Below, piece by piece: positions 49,877 through 60,167 of a DNA stretch of 64,000 bases. The notes under the pieces were generated by a model. It did no database searches. It saw only the letters and a program-made list of their open reading frames with translations, and was not told the origin of the DNA. The stretch is from Mesostigma viride. Taxonomy: Eukaryota; Streptophyta; Mesostigmatophyceae; Mesostigmatales; Mesostigmataceae. How positions within the stretch are numbered: the first letter of the stretch is position 1; each line of letters begins with the position of its first letter. The DNA is taken from assembly GCA_009746045.1 (NCBI GenBank), contig RPFO01000072.1, positions 3,198,823 to 3,262,822 of the forward strand, written 5' to 3'. The translations under genes and the position numbers were made by a program.

Positions 49877-50728
49877 ATGATAGTGGGGGATGTGATGCAC
49901 ATCAACAAAGATGTCCAACCCTACCTGATCCTAAAAGATTCATGGTCCAGGTTCACAGTAATGGAACCCCTACCTGGCATGTCTGCAGGGCAGCTACGTG
50001 TTGCACTCATGATTGCTTTACCCAGATTCTACCCAGTTGACAGAATTTTGCTTGATCAACAATTTTCTTGTCTGACTGACCTGGAAGGGTGTGAAGCAAT
50101 AGAGATTGCTGGGCTGGAAGATCATGAGGGTCAGGGGGTCATTGAAAGAACCATCAGATCTGTCAAAACCCTACTAGCCAAAAATCCTTCCAAGGATGCT
50201 ACTTCAGGGGTCTATTGTGACAGGGCACTCTGGTGTCATGAAATGTGCACAACCCTAAACATGAGACCTGTCTTGCATGCCAAGTGGGGTGAAGTAATCC
50301 CAGCAGGCCTGCAGGCAGGTGTATATCCCCCAGAGGTGATAGCACTGTACAACACTGCACGTGCACAAACCTCAGCAAAACTGGCAGAAAAAGATAAAAC
50401 CCATCCCAGGCCAGTATTCCAAAAAGGTGATCAAGTTCTCTATTACAAGGAAAACAGCTTTGGTAAGGTTGGAACTTGGCTAGGTCCAGTTACCATCCGT
50501 GGATTTACCAAAAACAGCAAGACCGTGGAGGTCAAGCACAATATCAATGGGAAGCGTCACAGGGTGAGCTGTCATAGAATTAAGAAGTATTATTCTCCCA
50601 TGGCAGACGTGCCTGGGGAAGAGTCTTTAAGCATGGACTCACTACTTCTATCTGGCAACTCCAGCATGCCCAGCAGTAGCCTGAGCCACCAATTACTGCT
50701 GTTGACAGCACCACAGCACCCTCTGTGA
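49877..50728 (+). CDS. Copia-1 integrase core and C-terminal domain
   Basis: A 283-codon frame with a candidate catalytic triad: Asp in MIVGDVMHI (49889-49891), Asp in ILLDQQF (50054-50056) and Glu in GQGVIERTIRSVK (50144-50146). The spacing between the last two is 29 residues, shorter than the usual 35. After the core come a helix-rich segment (YNTARAQTSAKLAEKDK) and a small beta-barrel-like part (GDQVLYYKENSFGKVGTW) that ends KKYYSPM, like the C-terminal DNA-binding domain. The Copia-2 protein starts with the matching C-terminal piece. Confidence 0.82.
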   Translation: MIVGDVMHINKDVQPYLILKDSWSRFTVMEPLPGMSAGQLRVALMIALPRFYPVDRILLDQQFSCLTDLEGCEAIEIAGLEDHEGQGVIERTIRSVKTLLAKNPSKDATSGVYCDRALWCHEMCTTLNMRPVLHAKWGEVIPAGLQAGVYPPEVIALYNTARAQTSAKLAEKDKTHPRPVFQKGDQVLYYKENSFGKVGTWLGPVTIRGFTKNSKTVEVKHNINGKRHRVSCHRIKKYYSPMADVPGEESLSMDSLLLSGNSSMPSSSLSHQLLLLTAPQHPL

Positions 50729-51822
50729 ACCCTTCCACCCTCAGTGAAGCCAGGCCCACTTCACAACCTGGGGATTGCTTAACCAGGCACGAGGTAGCTG
50801 GGTTGGAAGCATTAGCTCAGCCCCAAGGCACCAAATTGTCTGCCAACCCTCCCGCTCTGAGGTCAAGATTGGCAGTCGCCTTGCAAGCATTACACAGGTC
50901 ACATAAGCAACAAGCTGCTGTGGCCGAAGGGTTGGCAAAAGTCTCAGCTGTGTGCACTAGTCAGGACCCCTGGACCCTGGCAATAGACACTCAGGCACAG
51001 GTCAGTGTGATCAGTGCACAAGCCATCCCTGGTCTTGAGATTGCACCTTCATTTTGGGCACGGGTGCAGGATTTCTCAGGCCAAAGCTCACTGGATGTAG
51101 TGGGACAAGTGATGCTCCCTATACTTGGTATTCAGACACCCTTCCAGGTGGTGGAGGGGTACTCTGGTAACACCTTGTTGGGGGAACCTTTTGTATCCTA
51201 TCCTGGGGTGCTTATCTCAGCTAATGAGCTCAGTGTCACAGGGGTGGGTGCAGTTCCTCTGGACCACTTTAAAATCCCTCTCTCCAGTATTGTCCCTGGT
51301 ATGGATGCTGTCATCAAGGCAGTCAACACTCAGTATGCACCAGGGGAGATCCCTGATCTGGACAAGTTAGTGCACAGCCAGTTCCTCCATCCCTCAGCCT
51401 TTGGGCTGGGTAAGTGGGACATAGCCATGCACTCACCCCACCAAATCTCCCACGTCATACAAGAATGCAAAACACAAAAAGGGTTTACCAAGTGGCTGAT
51501 GGCCATTGTCCACCAAGCCAGGCAGGAATGGGTCCTGCCCAACCCCAAAAACCCTCAATACAAACCTCCTGTCACCCCTTCATGGGACGTGCCAGAGGGA
51601 GCCAAAAAGCTCAGATTAAAATTTGTTCTCAAACAAAAACCACAAAAAGTGGGCTCCCCAATCTTCCATGCCAGACCATGTGTCACAGAATTAAAGGGGA
51701 CTCCACACTGCCAAAAGGGGAAACTACACACCTGGGCTGCAACAAACCTCACTCAGGATCATGCTCTCCCTATTCCTCCACAACCTCAATGCAGGCCAAG
51801 ACTATGTCTGCAAAGCCACTGA
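50725..51822 (+). CDS. Copia-1 retropepsin-like domain and RT N-terminus
   Basis: The frame overlaps the integrase stop by four bases. Residues around 90-185 look like a retropepsin. The active-site loop is LAIDTQAQVSVIS with DTQA at 50986-50997 instead of DTGA, then flap-like DFSGQSSLDVVG and NTLLGEPFVSYPGVLI at the place of the second hydrophobic-Gly. The RT begins with KKLRLKFVLKQKP, SPIFHARPCVTELKGTPH. In known copia elements protease precedes integrase, so this position after integrase is unusual and is shared with Copia-2. Whether it can cleave is doubtful. The frame breaks inside RT. Confidence 0.7.
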   Translation: MNPSTLSEARPTSQPGDCLTRHEVAGLEALAQPQGTKLSANPPALRSRLAVALQALHRSHKQQAAVAEGLAKVSAVCTSQDPWTLAIDTQAQVSVISAQAIPGLEIAPSFWARVQDFSGQSSLDVVGQVMLPILGIQTPFQVVEGYSGNTLLGEPFVSYPGVLISANELSVTGVGAVPLDHFKIPLSSIVPGMDAVIKAVNTQYAPGEIPDLDKLVHSQFLHPSAFGLGKWDIAMHSPHQISHVIQECKTQKGFTKWLMAIVHQARQEWVLPNPKNPQYKPPVTPSWDVPEGAKKLRLKFVLKQKPQKVGSPIFHARPCVTELKGTPHCQKGKLHTWAATNLTQDHALPIPPQPQCRPRLCLQSH

Positions 51823-52195
51823 TATTAAAAGGGCCTTCCTCAGGGGGGACCCAGAAAAGGCTGAATCTGTGTGGAAAGGGAAGGTGTACGTGGTAGACAC
51901 CCCAGCTGTGTGGAAACCTTACATTGATGAGCCCCACCTTATCATCAACATTGGGGTGGAAGGGCTTGTCAGTGCCCCAAAAATTTTCAGAGACTCAGCA
52001 GAGGAAGTATTCAAAAAGCTCAAGGCCACGTATGATGACCTGGACCCATGCTTTTTTGTTGTACCCACCCCCTCTGGACTGCTGTTCTTTGTGTGGCATG
52101 GAGATGACCAACTCATTTGTGGGCCTAGAGCTGAGGTGGAAAATTTATTCAGCAGGTCCAGGAATCATATGAGATTGGCAAACAGGTGGAATTGA
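51761..52195 (+). pseudogene. Copia-1 reverse transcriptase palm
   Basis: It contains motif A (KATDIKRAFLRGDPEKAE, catalytic Asp in TDIKRAF) and motif C (FFVWHGDDQLICG; HGDD at 52097-52108, where copia RTs usually have YVDD). The two Asp residues are kept. The frame ends RLANRWN by an indel. Confidence 0.85.
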
Positions 52196-52463
52196 GCACA
52201 ACCCCCATCCAGTTCTGTGGCATCATGTTGCAGCTGCATAGGCAGCCAGATCAGTGGGTCTGCTCTCTCTCTCCTCCTGCAGAATATATCCAAGATTGTC
52301 TAGATCTGCTGCAGACAACTACCTCCCCTTACACATGTGTGCCACTGTTCAGGGCAAACTGGGGTGGTGGTCAGCCATCTGTGGGGCTCCCTTAGCTGTC
52401 ATCAGCAGGGTCACCCATGATGTTCTAGTCAAATAAAATGCAGTCACATCAGGAAGTTGGTCA

Positions 52464-53023
52464 ATGACTGCCCCCCCTCATCCTCCATGGCCTGAATCTG
52501 ATGGAAGACATCCACATCCAAGTGTCATGGACAGCTCCATGGAGAGCAGAACAATCAATCAGATGGGGGCACGGGAATCAGGGCTGTTTTTTCTCACCAA
52601 CAGGTCAGATTACATGTCCCTCACTTCCTGGTACAGCAGGCTACACCGCAGAAAACCTGGCAGCAGCAACTCAGCTGAATGTCGTGCTGTGGTGTCTGCT
52701 GCATTGCATGCTCGTTCCCTGCAGCACATGCTCACCTGGCTACAAACCCAGGCAGGCAGCACATGCAATGTCATCTCACATCTCTATACTGACAGCTTCT
52801 CTGTGATCAGTTTTCTAACCAAGAAATCTGTTCTGCTGCTGTCCACACTGACTTGGATTGGGTGATCCTCAAACAGGAGGCCACCTACTTTTCCAGCTGG
52901 ACTCATGTGGATGATGAGGACAACCCAGCAGACGCTCTAACGAAGCTGCGGGATGCTGCTGGCCAACAGTACCAGCTCCTCTTTCAGAACATGAACCCCT
53001 ATGATATCAGAGTCAGTGTTTGA
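52464..53023 (+). pseudogene. Copia-1 RNase H
   Basis: Pieces in two frames: SNSAECRAVVSAALHARSLQ (the Glu helix), LYTDSFSVISFLTKKS (the third Asp), then TWIGWVILKQEATYFSSWTH and DEDNPADALTKL, the usual copia RNase H end. It terminates near 53023. Confidence 0.82.
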
Positions 53024-53392
53024 ATAAATGACTGGCCATAGCACAGTACACAACCACCACACCCCCTTACCACAGCGATAGCTGCTGGGCGCCATAAAAT
53101 TCAACACATTCGTGTGGGGTGTGAGTGCTGGCTAGGTCAGATTTGTATCCATTTGCAGCTTGAGGACACAAGCTTTGTACACCTTAATGTGTGCTCCAAT
53201 AACTGGCCAAACCAGCCAGCTGTGTACACCTTATTTAATGTGCAATTAACACCTGGCCAGAACAGCCAGCTGTAACCAACCTGGCTCAACCAGCCATGTC
53301 TCTTTTGTACCCCTAATCAACTTAAAAACAATAACAATAATGTTGGGGGTGCAGACCTGCATTCAGAAATAAATAATAAAACAATACTGGAG
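53024..53392 (+). other. Copia-1 3' UTR
   Basis: No coding capacity. It contains a partly repeated CTGGCCA(A/G)A(A/C)CAGCCAGCTGT motif (about 53205-53300). There is no obvious polypurine tract before the LTR, apart from GGGGGT. Confidence 0.5.
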
Positions 53393-53645
53393 TTAGTCTC
53401 CATGCTTTGCTGCAGACTAAGTCTCAAAGGCATTGTGAATACAACGTATGAATAAGCCTTGTAAACCTACGTTGGTATGTGAATATAAATACCACGTGGG
53501 CTATGCAGATAGGAATGCTAGTCGAGTCGCATACGTTTCCCTAGATAGGTACTTTGGGTACTGGGGTACGTGACAGATGTCAGTACCCAGTATACGTAGT
53601 GTCCTGTCATTGGACGGTACTAGAGTATCCTAGATAGGGACCGTA
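53393..53645 (+). repeat. Copia-1 right LTR
   Basis: Partner of 47510-47762. It is followed immediately by the second copy of duplication X. Confidence 0.78.
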
Positions 53646-54241
53646 CATATGTCATTGCCTGAGGGTTTGCACACCACTCGTGAATGCTCTCAGACACCCA
53701 CGTCTAGCAAGGTAGATAGCAGTCAGGAGGTGGGGACGACAACAGTCACCTTCTCCCAGCTGGCCATTGGCCCTAGCAGACAATAGAGGGGATTACCACT
53801 AGAGTGCTTAGTACTAGGTACTATACATATAGATCGCTAGTACGTGGTTGCTCTCTTTCTCTCTCTCACTGGGGAGGTGTTGCCTGCAGTGTAAGGTATC
53901 GGTACGAGCACCATGCCACGAAAACGGAGAGAACCTGTCAACAGAGAGATAGAACAGGTAGACAACCACGAGCAAGGTATAGAGGTGGTAGAGGTACCAC
54001 CGCACGTCCAAGTAGGGACAGGTACAGGTGAGGTCATGGAGAGACCTAGCTGCGGAAGGCTCCCCACGATCCAGAGACCAGGGCCGCAGAGATTCATCAG
54101 ATGAAGACAGTCCAGACTCCAGGTTGGAACAAGGGGGGGACGGGCGCAGCCAGGAGATGCTCCAGCAGGGTTTCCAGCAGCAGCAACGGCAGCAGCGGCA
54201 GCAGCAGCAGCAGCAGCAGCAGGGTTTCCAGCAGCAACAAC

Positions 54242-54274
<33 letters not shown>

Positions 54275-54277
54275 GTT

Positions 54278-54290
<13 letters not shown>
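53646..54290 (+). repeat. Direct duplication X, right copy
   Basis: It repeats Gypsy-B from CATATGTCATTGCC through the gag start into the CAG array. From here Gypsy-B continues without a break. Its CAG array is interrupted by GGTTTCCAG units (GFQQQ repeats). Confidence 0.85.
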
Positions 54291-54322
<32 letters not shown>

Positions 54323-55906
54323 GGCAGCAGCAGCGGCAGCAGCAGCAGCAGCAACCGCAGCAGCAGCAGCAACGACCACAGTGGCCGCCGCGGTATCCTG
54401 AGCAGACAGGGCACGAGAATGAAAACACGCAGTACTACCGTTATCATGCTCAGCTAGCCACGGAGCGACCATCGCAGCCCTGGGCTGCATGGGCGCGGCC
54501 GCTCCATGGGACCTCCGCCGGCCACAACACACCGGGGCAGGCGTCGAGTGTCCTTTGGCCGTACTTCCCTACTATCCATGGTGTTGTGGAACTCTGAGGA
54601 TGACGGGGAGGACACCGGGGCAGATGGCGAATTCGGCGATTTGGAGGGGGCCGTGGAGGATGGCGAGGAACCAGGGGCACAGGACCCTCCCTTTGGAGCT
54701 CATAGGCCACGGGCCCGGCTAGGGGGTGACAGAAGCAGCGCCACCGCACACGACGAGGGGACTCAGACACCCGTCCAGCGACACGTCCCCCAACCGCAGC
54801 GACCTCGGGCGCAGGACAGCAGCATGGTCCACTCGCCTGCGGTCGTCAGCAACCTGAATTTCAGCAGAGTGGCCTTGGATGACCCGGGGTATGAACACCC
54901 ATCGTCTGTACAGGTGCGGCGGACACACGGCATGCCGGCGAGATCCGGATCTCTCCCCCGGTCGCAGCCCCCAACCTTCGGCTCCATCGCCTATCGTGAG
55001 GTCGGTGGGCCCAAGCCTAATACGGTGAAGGCCCCACCGATGCCCACGTTCAAGAATGTTCCCAAGCTGCACGCGGACATGAAACCGCGGGAGATTGACG
55101 AATGGGGGCGCATGTGGCAACAACAGTATACCGTCTGGTGTAACCATCACAGTTGGGAACTGGCTACCTGCGATCTCATCCCGCATGTCGTTAACACCTG
55201 CATGGACCCCTCGGTGGTGAGCATCCTGAATTGTGAGAGCATCGCATCCCAATCGTACCCGCAAACCGTGGAGGAGCTGATGGACCGGGTGCGCCGCAAG
55301 CTGGTGCCCCCAGATGCTGTAATCCACGAGCGACTCGCATTCGGTAAGCTGCGCCAGGGAGCCACTCCGTACCGCGAGTTTCTATCCAAGTTTGAGTCCA
55401 GCGCCGCCTACCTGACAGACATGACCTGGTACGAGTACAAGATCCGGTTCATTGAGGCCCTCAGTCCCGAGCTGCAGGATGAGGTACTGAAGCACTACGC
55501 TGAGGTCCCCTGGGATGAGTGGGATATCCTGAAAATCCAGCGGTATCTTCTGCAGGTGGCCGACGTCGTGGCTCGCGGGCGCGCACCATCGGTGCGTCGT
55601 TTCTTCCGATCAGGTCCCCCGCACGACGGCGAGGAGAACGATGACTCCCCCGATGACCTGGAGGACGGGAACGCTGACCATGGCCTCAACGCCATCGACG
55701 CGAGTAAAGCCCGTTGCTTCATGTGCTTTGAGGTGGGTCACCTCAGACGCGACTGCCCCAAACTCCGTAGCAGGCACGCTGGACGTGGCACGGGGGAGAC
55801 CGAGCCCAGGTTTTCAGGCCCGGCGTTCGGCAGTCGCCCGGACTCCTCCGGCCCAAGGGACAAGCCCCGCAACGCGGACGAGCGGCCGGCGCCAGCAGGC
55901 CCGGCA
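53913..55906 (+). CDS. Gypsy-B gag (frameshifted at the start, interrupted by Copia-2)
   Basis: Starts MPRKRREPVNREIEQVDNHE at 53913. A frame change near 54050 leads into the polyglutamine region (54175-54370). From 54506 the frame is continuous into capsid (MPTFKNVPKLHADMKP, then MDRVRRKLVPPD, then YREFLSKFESS) and one zinc knuckle, CFMCFEVGHLRRDC (about 55718-55760). Copia-2 interrupts at 55906 inside the PAPAGPA segment. Gag continues at 61888. Compared with Gypsy-A this capsid is unbroken. Confidence 0.88.
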
Positions 55907-56389
55907 GTTGCAAATAAATGGAATGCGATGTAAATCAGAAAGCATGAAATGAACGTTGTGTTTATTGTTCTCATACGTTATTGTCGTTGTTGCATAATTC
56001 GTCTTCGTTGCGCATAAGAACCTGTTGCGCTTGGCACCTTCATCAGTCTTGCTGAATATCCTACGTGGACATGCATTCCATGTAGTTTAGTGCATGCCGC
56101 GTGTTAGATACTTCTAGAATCCTCTAGGAGGTACCAAGGCAGATGCGCATACATGATAGGCCGATAGTCGGCTCAGTCCTCTTGATAGGACTACACCGGC
56201 CCTTGATCAGCCGGTGACGTGGAGGCCTGGGAGACGTCCACACATTCTACGTGGCGTTATCCCATTGGCGAGTACTAGTGAAGTACAGCCATTGGCCCAA
56301 TACTACAATAAAGTATATTGTAGTAATCTGTACAAGATCCTCTATCTCTGAGGACCCATGTGGACCCTAGATGGGTCTCCAACCAACTC
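55907..56389 (-). repeat. Copia-2 3' LTR
   Basis: GTTGCAAATAAATGG to CCAACCAACTC on the plus strand. On the minus strand ACAAGGGAAAGAATGGCTG precedes it as a possible polypurine tract. The inverted words GTTG..CAAC are not at the exact ends. Confidence 0.9.
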
Positions 56390-56656
56390 CAGCCATTCTT
56401 TCCCTTGTGAAAGTGATAAGGCTTAGATGTATTCATTGATGTTCGGCCGCACCTGGCCAGTTCACTTTCACATATGTGGGCAATGGGGACTCACTTGGGT
56501 CTTATGGAGTTTGCATCTCATCATTGCATGGTTGGTGTAACCTGCTGTAGGGAAAACCCAAATCTGAAGGAAAACCTCTTCTCCAGAGAGGACAAAACCT
56601 CCAGGGGGATAAAAACCTACAGGAGGAGCATTAGGCTCAGGCTCCCAGATTACTCC

Positions 56657-59539
56657 TCATGACAAGGGTTTCCCAGCCATCATGGACCGCAGCAACTGGT
56701 ACCCATTAAGGGCCAGTCGTGGAAGCTTGGTCATAGCATCAGCAGGATTTGAATGTCCTGGCAGATGTATGGTTATACAGTGGCTGGACAACTCCTTTGC
56801 CACAAGGTAGTCCAAGTCAGTAGTAGTGGCCCTCTCATTCTTGATAAAAGAGACCACGGGCTTATTATCACAATAAACCCTGACATCAATCACAGGTTGA
56901 GGTCTTATCTGACTCAGACACCATAAGAGTAGCTCTCTTATGTATATGGCATCGCGAATGCACATGGCGTATGCCCTGCACTCAGCGGTGTCAATGCCAG
57001 CAAACCGCCTCCTCTGAAGGTTACTGGACCAGTATACCAACGAGGGCTGTTTGCCTTCATTCCTGATGGTGATCAGGCATCCGGCTCTGGCACCAATCTT
57101 GTTGGCAGATCTAGACTCTTGGCTAGCATCTGTGTAGGCGTCTATGATGATACGCCCATGCCAGTCTACACCGGACAACACCAAGTCAGGAGATTCATTG
57201 AGGCAGCTCTCCAGGCGCCTCCTTCCTTCTCCTACAACAACAGAGTCTGGCATCCTACTCTGTACTGCCAGGTCAGGGTTAGTTGTGGCAGCCAGCCAAC
57301 CCAGTTGACCTTTAACCGTAGGGGCATTCTCCTCAGTTACTCTCTTGGGCAACTGAGTTATTACTTTTTCTTTATACCCCTTCGCCGATTGCAGCTTAAG
57401 ATGCCATCCTTTGTCATCCTGGAAAAGGGTACAGCCAATGCCACAGTAAGGTACCTGGCTGTTTTTACTAAACCATGCTCTGGTACCAATAGGGGACTTG
57501 TCATTGAGCCTTTTATAGGTCTCATTCAACCATCCCTTGGGACCAATGCGTTGCATATCATCTCCATGTAAGGTAGCCCAGGTGGGTTGTCCCTTGGATT
57601 GCCCCACAAAGAGACAATAAGCAAGATGAGATTGTTGCATCTGACATCTCTCCTGGATGGCAGGAGCAATGGTTTCATACCAGATGACTGGACTGCTGAC
57701 CAGTCCTTCCCAGCCCACTTTAGGCTGCATGTAGGGATGACCTACTTCAGCTATCCAGCATGCTGGGGTCTTAACACAACAGGGTCTTTGAGCTTGCCAA
57801 GTGGCTCTGGCCACCTGAGGATCACCATGCAAAAAGGCCCTGGTGAAGTCATCAATTTCTGCTCCATAATCCAAGCCATAGTCCAAAGCACCAAGGTACA
57901 GACTAAGAATAAGCCTGAGAACAGGATGTGACAGGCCAGGAGTGTACAGCTCCTCCTTATCAAAGTCTGTAGTACCATGGAACTGGGTCACGACTGGACG
58001 TGCGTTTGGTATGGGAGGCTCACCAAGCTTGCTCTTCATCTTGCATACAAAACGCAACTGAAGCATTTGAGCATTGGGTGGAGGTTCTGAAATGCCTTCA
58101 AAAACATCCAGCGTTTGCCACTCCTGGAGCGCACGCGCCAATGCTACTCGCCAGGCCTCAAGGCCAGCGAAAGTGTGACAATCCAGGTCTACATCATCAA
58201 AGGACATGGGGCTATGAGCAGCAAATGACCTTTTTGTGAGACCAAGAGAAGTCACACTGAGCTGGGCGGGTTCTACCAGCTCAGAAGCTGGGGGTATATC
58301 CCTTCCCCATTCTGCTCCTTTTATTGAACCGACACAGGCGGTCTTCCAATTTGCCTTCTGGAACATTTCAAGAGGCAAGAGACATCTGAATGATTCCAGA
58401 GGAATTGGGTCACAATGGGTTTTTAGGAGACTCTTTGTGTTATTGGGGCCATCAACAATGGTAACACCGGGAGTCACCAAGAATGGCTGGCCAATGAGAG
58501 TGGGTCCCTTATAGCCATCAACAACACAAAGTGTCAAAGACTCACCCAAGAATGGGATAGTGATATTCCCAAGAACTTGATGATCAGTGTTACCCGCAAA
58601 GTCTTGGACAATAGTCCATGGACTGGGTTCAAGGGAATACTTATCCAGCAAAGCATTAAAGGGCGAGGTGACAGAGACCTCTGCTTTGGTATCCACATCA
58701 AAGCCATCAAGGTCCATGCCCTTCTCTAGAAGAGAAGTTATTTTGGCAATCTTTAGTGAGGGCTTGAGCTTCTTTACAATATCCCGAAGCTCTTGAGGAT
58801 TGCCTCTCTTGCCGAGCTGAGTGTTCAACCTGGACAACCCCTCCTCAGCTTGTCTTCCTTGGGCTGGAATCCCATCAGTCTCCAAGGGCAATGGCTTATT
58901 ACCAGGGTAATTGGATCCAAGCTTTGGCTGTTCAGACTGAAATATGTTATCCACCTGCCCAGGGGTCTCAAGCCCATGTTCCAACGGCCGGAGCTTCCGG
59001 TGCTGATCAGACACCCTATTATCCAACAAGTCAGCTTCATCCATATCATCCTGTGATATCCCAGTCAATGTCTTAGGCTGAGCTTGCTGAGTAGTAGGCT
59101 CCAGTTGATGGGAGGCCGCCCTTTCTGGTAGTTGGAGTCCAGCCTGTTCACTGGCCAAAGGTGGACAGGAAAGATTGGGAGATCCAAGTGCCTCTTCAGG
59201 GGCCATAATTTCCAGGGGATTTTCTTGAACGTTCATTGGATCTCTCTTCAATCTATTCCAAGCCAGATGATAAGTGGTCCCATTCCAGACCACATCAGCA
59301 GTTTTCATCTCCAGGTCAACTGAGGTTATGGTCCCTGGACCCTGCCAATAACCACGTTTACCAGGAGCATTTTCTTTGTGGAAGATCACCTGGTCTCCCA
59401 CCTCAAATTTTAATGATTCTCCTCTCTGTTTATCCTTTTCACAGAGATGAGCATACTGTGCCCACCTCTGCTTACTCCATGCCTGCATTATGTCATCAGG
59501 GTAGAGGCCACCTTGCAGCACCCAAACACCTGACAGCAA
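56657..59539 (-). CDS. Copia-2 pol: integrase C-terminus, retropepsin-like, RT, RNase H
   Basis: An uninterrupted 960-codon frame. Residues 15-85 match the integrase C-terminal domain (DDIMQAWSKQRWAQYAHLCE, then VGDQVIFHKENAPGKRGYWQ). A Gln/Leu-rich linker follows. The retropepsin-like region (about 270-370) has GFDVDTKAEVSV with DTKA near plus-strand 58682-58693, then VQDFAGNTDHQVLG and GPTLIGQPFLVTPG. RT starts LRFVCKMKSKLGEPPIPNAR, with motif A AEIDDFTRAFLHGDP and motif C WATLHGDDMQRIG (HGDD, 57557-57568). RNase H has IIIDAYTDASQ, DTAECRAYAM and VYCDNKPVVSF, with all acidic residues kept, and ends GHSNPADAMTKLPRL. RT and RNase H look functional; the protease site lacks the normal Gly. Confidence 0.9.
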   Translation of the reverse strand: MLSGVWVLQGGLYPDDIMQAWSKQRWAQYAHLCEKDKQRGESLKFEVGDQVIFHKENAPGKRGYWQGPGTITSVDLEMKTADVVWNGTTYHLAWNRLKRDPMNVQENPLEIMAPEEALGSPNLSCPPLASEQAGLQLPERAASHQLEPTTQQAQPKTLTGISQDDMDEADLLDNRVSDQHRKLRPLEHGLETPGQVDNIFQSEQPKLGSNYPGNKPLPLETDGIPAQGRQAEEGLSRLNTQLGKRGNPQELRDIVKKLKPSLKIAKITSLLEKGMDLDGFDVDTKAEVSVTSPFNALLDKYSLEPSPWTIVQDFAGNTDHQVLGNITIPFLGESLTLCVVDGYKGPTLIGQPFLVTPGVTIVDGPNNTKSLLKTHCDPIPLESFRCLLPLEMFQKANWKTACVGSIKGAEWGRDIPPASELVEPAQLSVTSLGLTKRSFAAHSPMSFDDVDLDCHTFAGLEAWRVALARALQEWQTLDVFEGISEPPPNAQMLQLRFVCKMKSKLGEPPIPNARPVVTQFHGTTDFDKEELYTPGLSHPVLRLILSLYLGALDYGLDYGAEIDDFTRAFLHGDPQVARATWQAQRPCCVKTPACWIAEVGHPYMQPKVGWEGLVSSPVIWYETIAPAIQERCQMQQSHLAYCLFVGQSKGQPTWATLHGDDMQRIGPKGWLNETYKRLNDKSPIGTRAWFSKNSQVPYCGIGCTLFQDDKGWHLKLQSAKGYKEKVITQLPKRVTEENAPTVKGQLGWLAATTNPDLAVQSRMPDSVVVGEGRRRLESCLNESPDLVLSGVDWHGRIIIDAYTDASQESRSANKIGARAGCLITIRNEGKQPSLVYWSSNLQRRRFAGIDTAECRAYAMCIRDAIYIRELLLWCLSQIRPQPVIDVRVYCDNKPVVSFIKNERATTTDLDYLVAKELSSHCITIHLPGHSNPADAMTKLPRLALNGYQLLRSMMAGKPLS

Positions 59540-60167
59540 AAGTTGGTTTAAACATCTCAGGATAATCCCCAGACATTACCAACTTCTTAAGCTCCTGTAT
59601 ATATCTGTCAACCTTGCCTTGGGCTTGATGATCTTCACGACCCACAATCCTTAGGAAAGGCAGATCAGAGTTAGCCAAAATCCTAAGATCAATCATTAGG
59701 TGATGGCTCTTCAGGACATGGACGGGCATCCACGTTCCTGGTAGAGCAAGAGTCCAAGTTTTTATTATCAATATAACAAGGATTATTGCTCTGAGGAGCT
59801 TGACTGTTAACAATATCAATGGGTGCTTGGCTGCAACCAGGAGCTGCACCACATGTATTGTTCACAGATATGTTGCTCACTTGGGCACCTGCATTGACAA
59901 CACTGTGTGGCATCTATCTTCAAACACGAGCAGATCCACATGTGTTGTTTACAGAAAGAGTTCCCTCTGGGGTACTCTTTTTATTCCAGGCATGGATAGG
60001 AATGCCACAAACAGGGGCACTTTTACTGCTGCTCACTGGGGCAGCTTTACGGTCAGTAGGGGTTACTGCTGGAGCCCCTACCACCTGGCAGGCCTCATCT
60101 GCCATGAGTCCACTCTCATCAGCATCCATAAGGACGCTGTAGGGGTTATATAAACAGAGAGGATCAT
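59540..60167 (-). pseudogene. Copia-2 region with degenerate integrase
   Basis: Short frames only. One (59852-59496) holds the late integrase piece REDHQAQGKVDRYIQELKKL, matching Copia-1 EDHEGQGVIERTI with Glu replaced by Asp. Others are Asn/Cys-rich (SVNNTCG twice). The HHCC finger and both early Asp residues were not found, so the integrase core is deleted. Confidence 0.65.

Larger units (their letters stand above)
47510..53645 (+). mobile_element. Copia-1: copia-like LTR element with decayed genes
   Basis: It lies between 253-bp LTR copies at 47510-47762 and 53393-53645, which differ by very few bases (one seen). Domain order on the plus strand is gag-like, integrase, retropepsin-like, RT, RNase H. 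Frames are broken in at least four places. It sits inside Gypsy-B gag and is bordered by the long direct duplication X rather than a normal short TSD. Confidence 0.85.
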
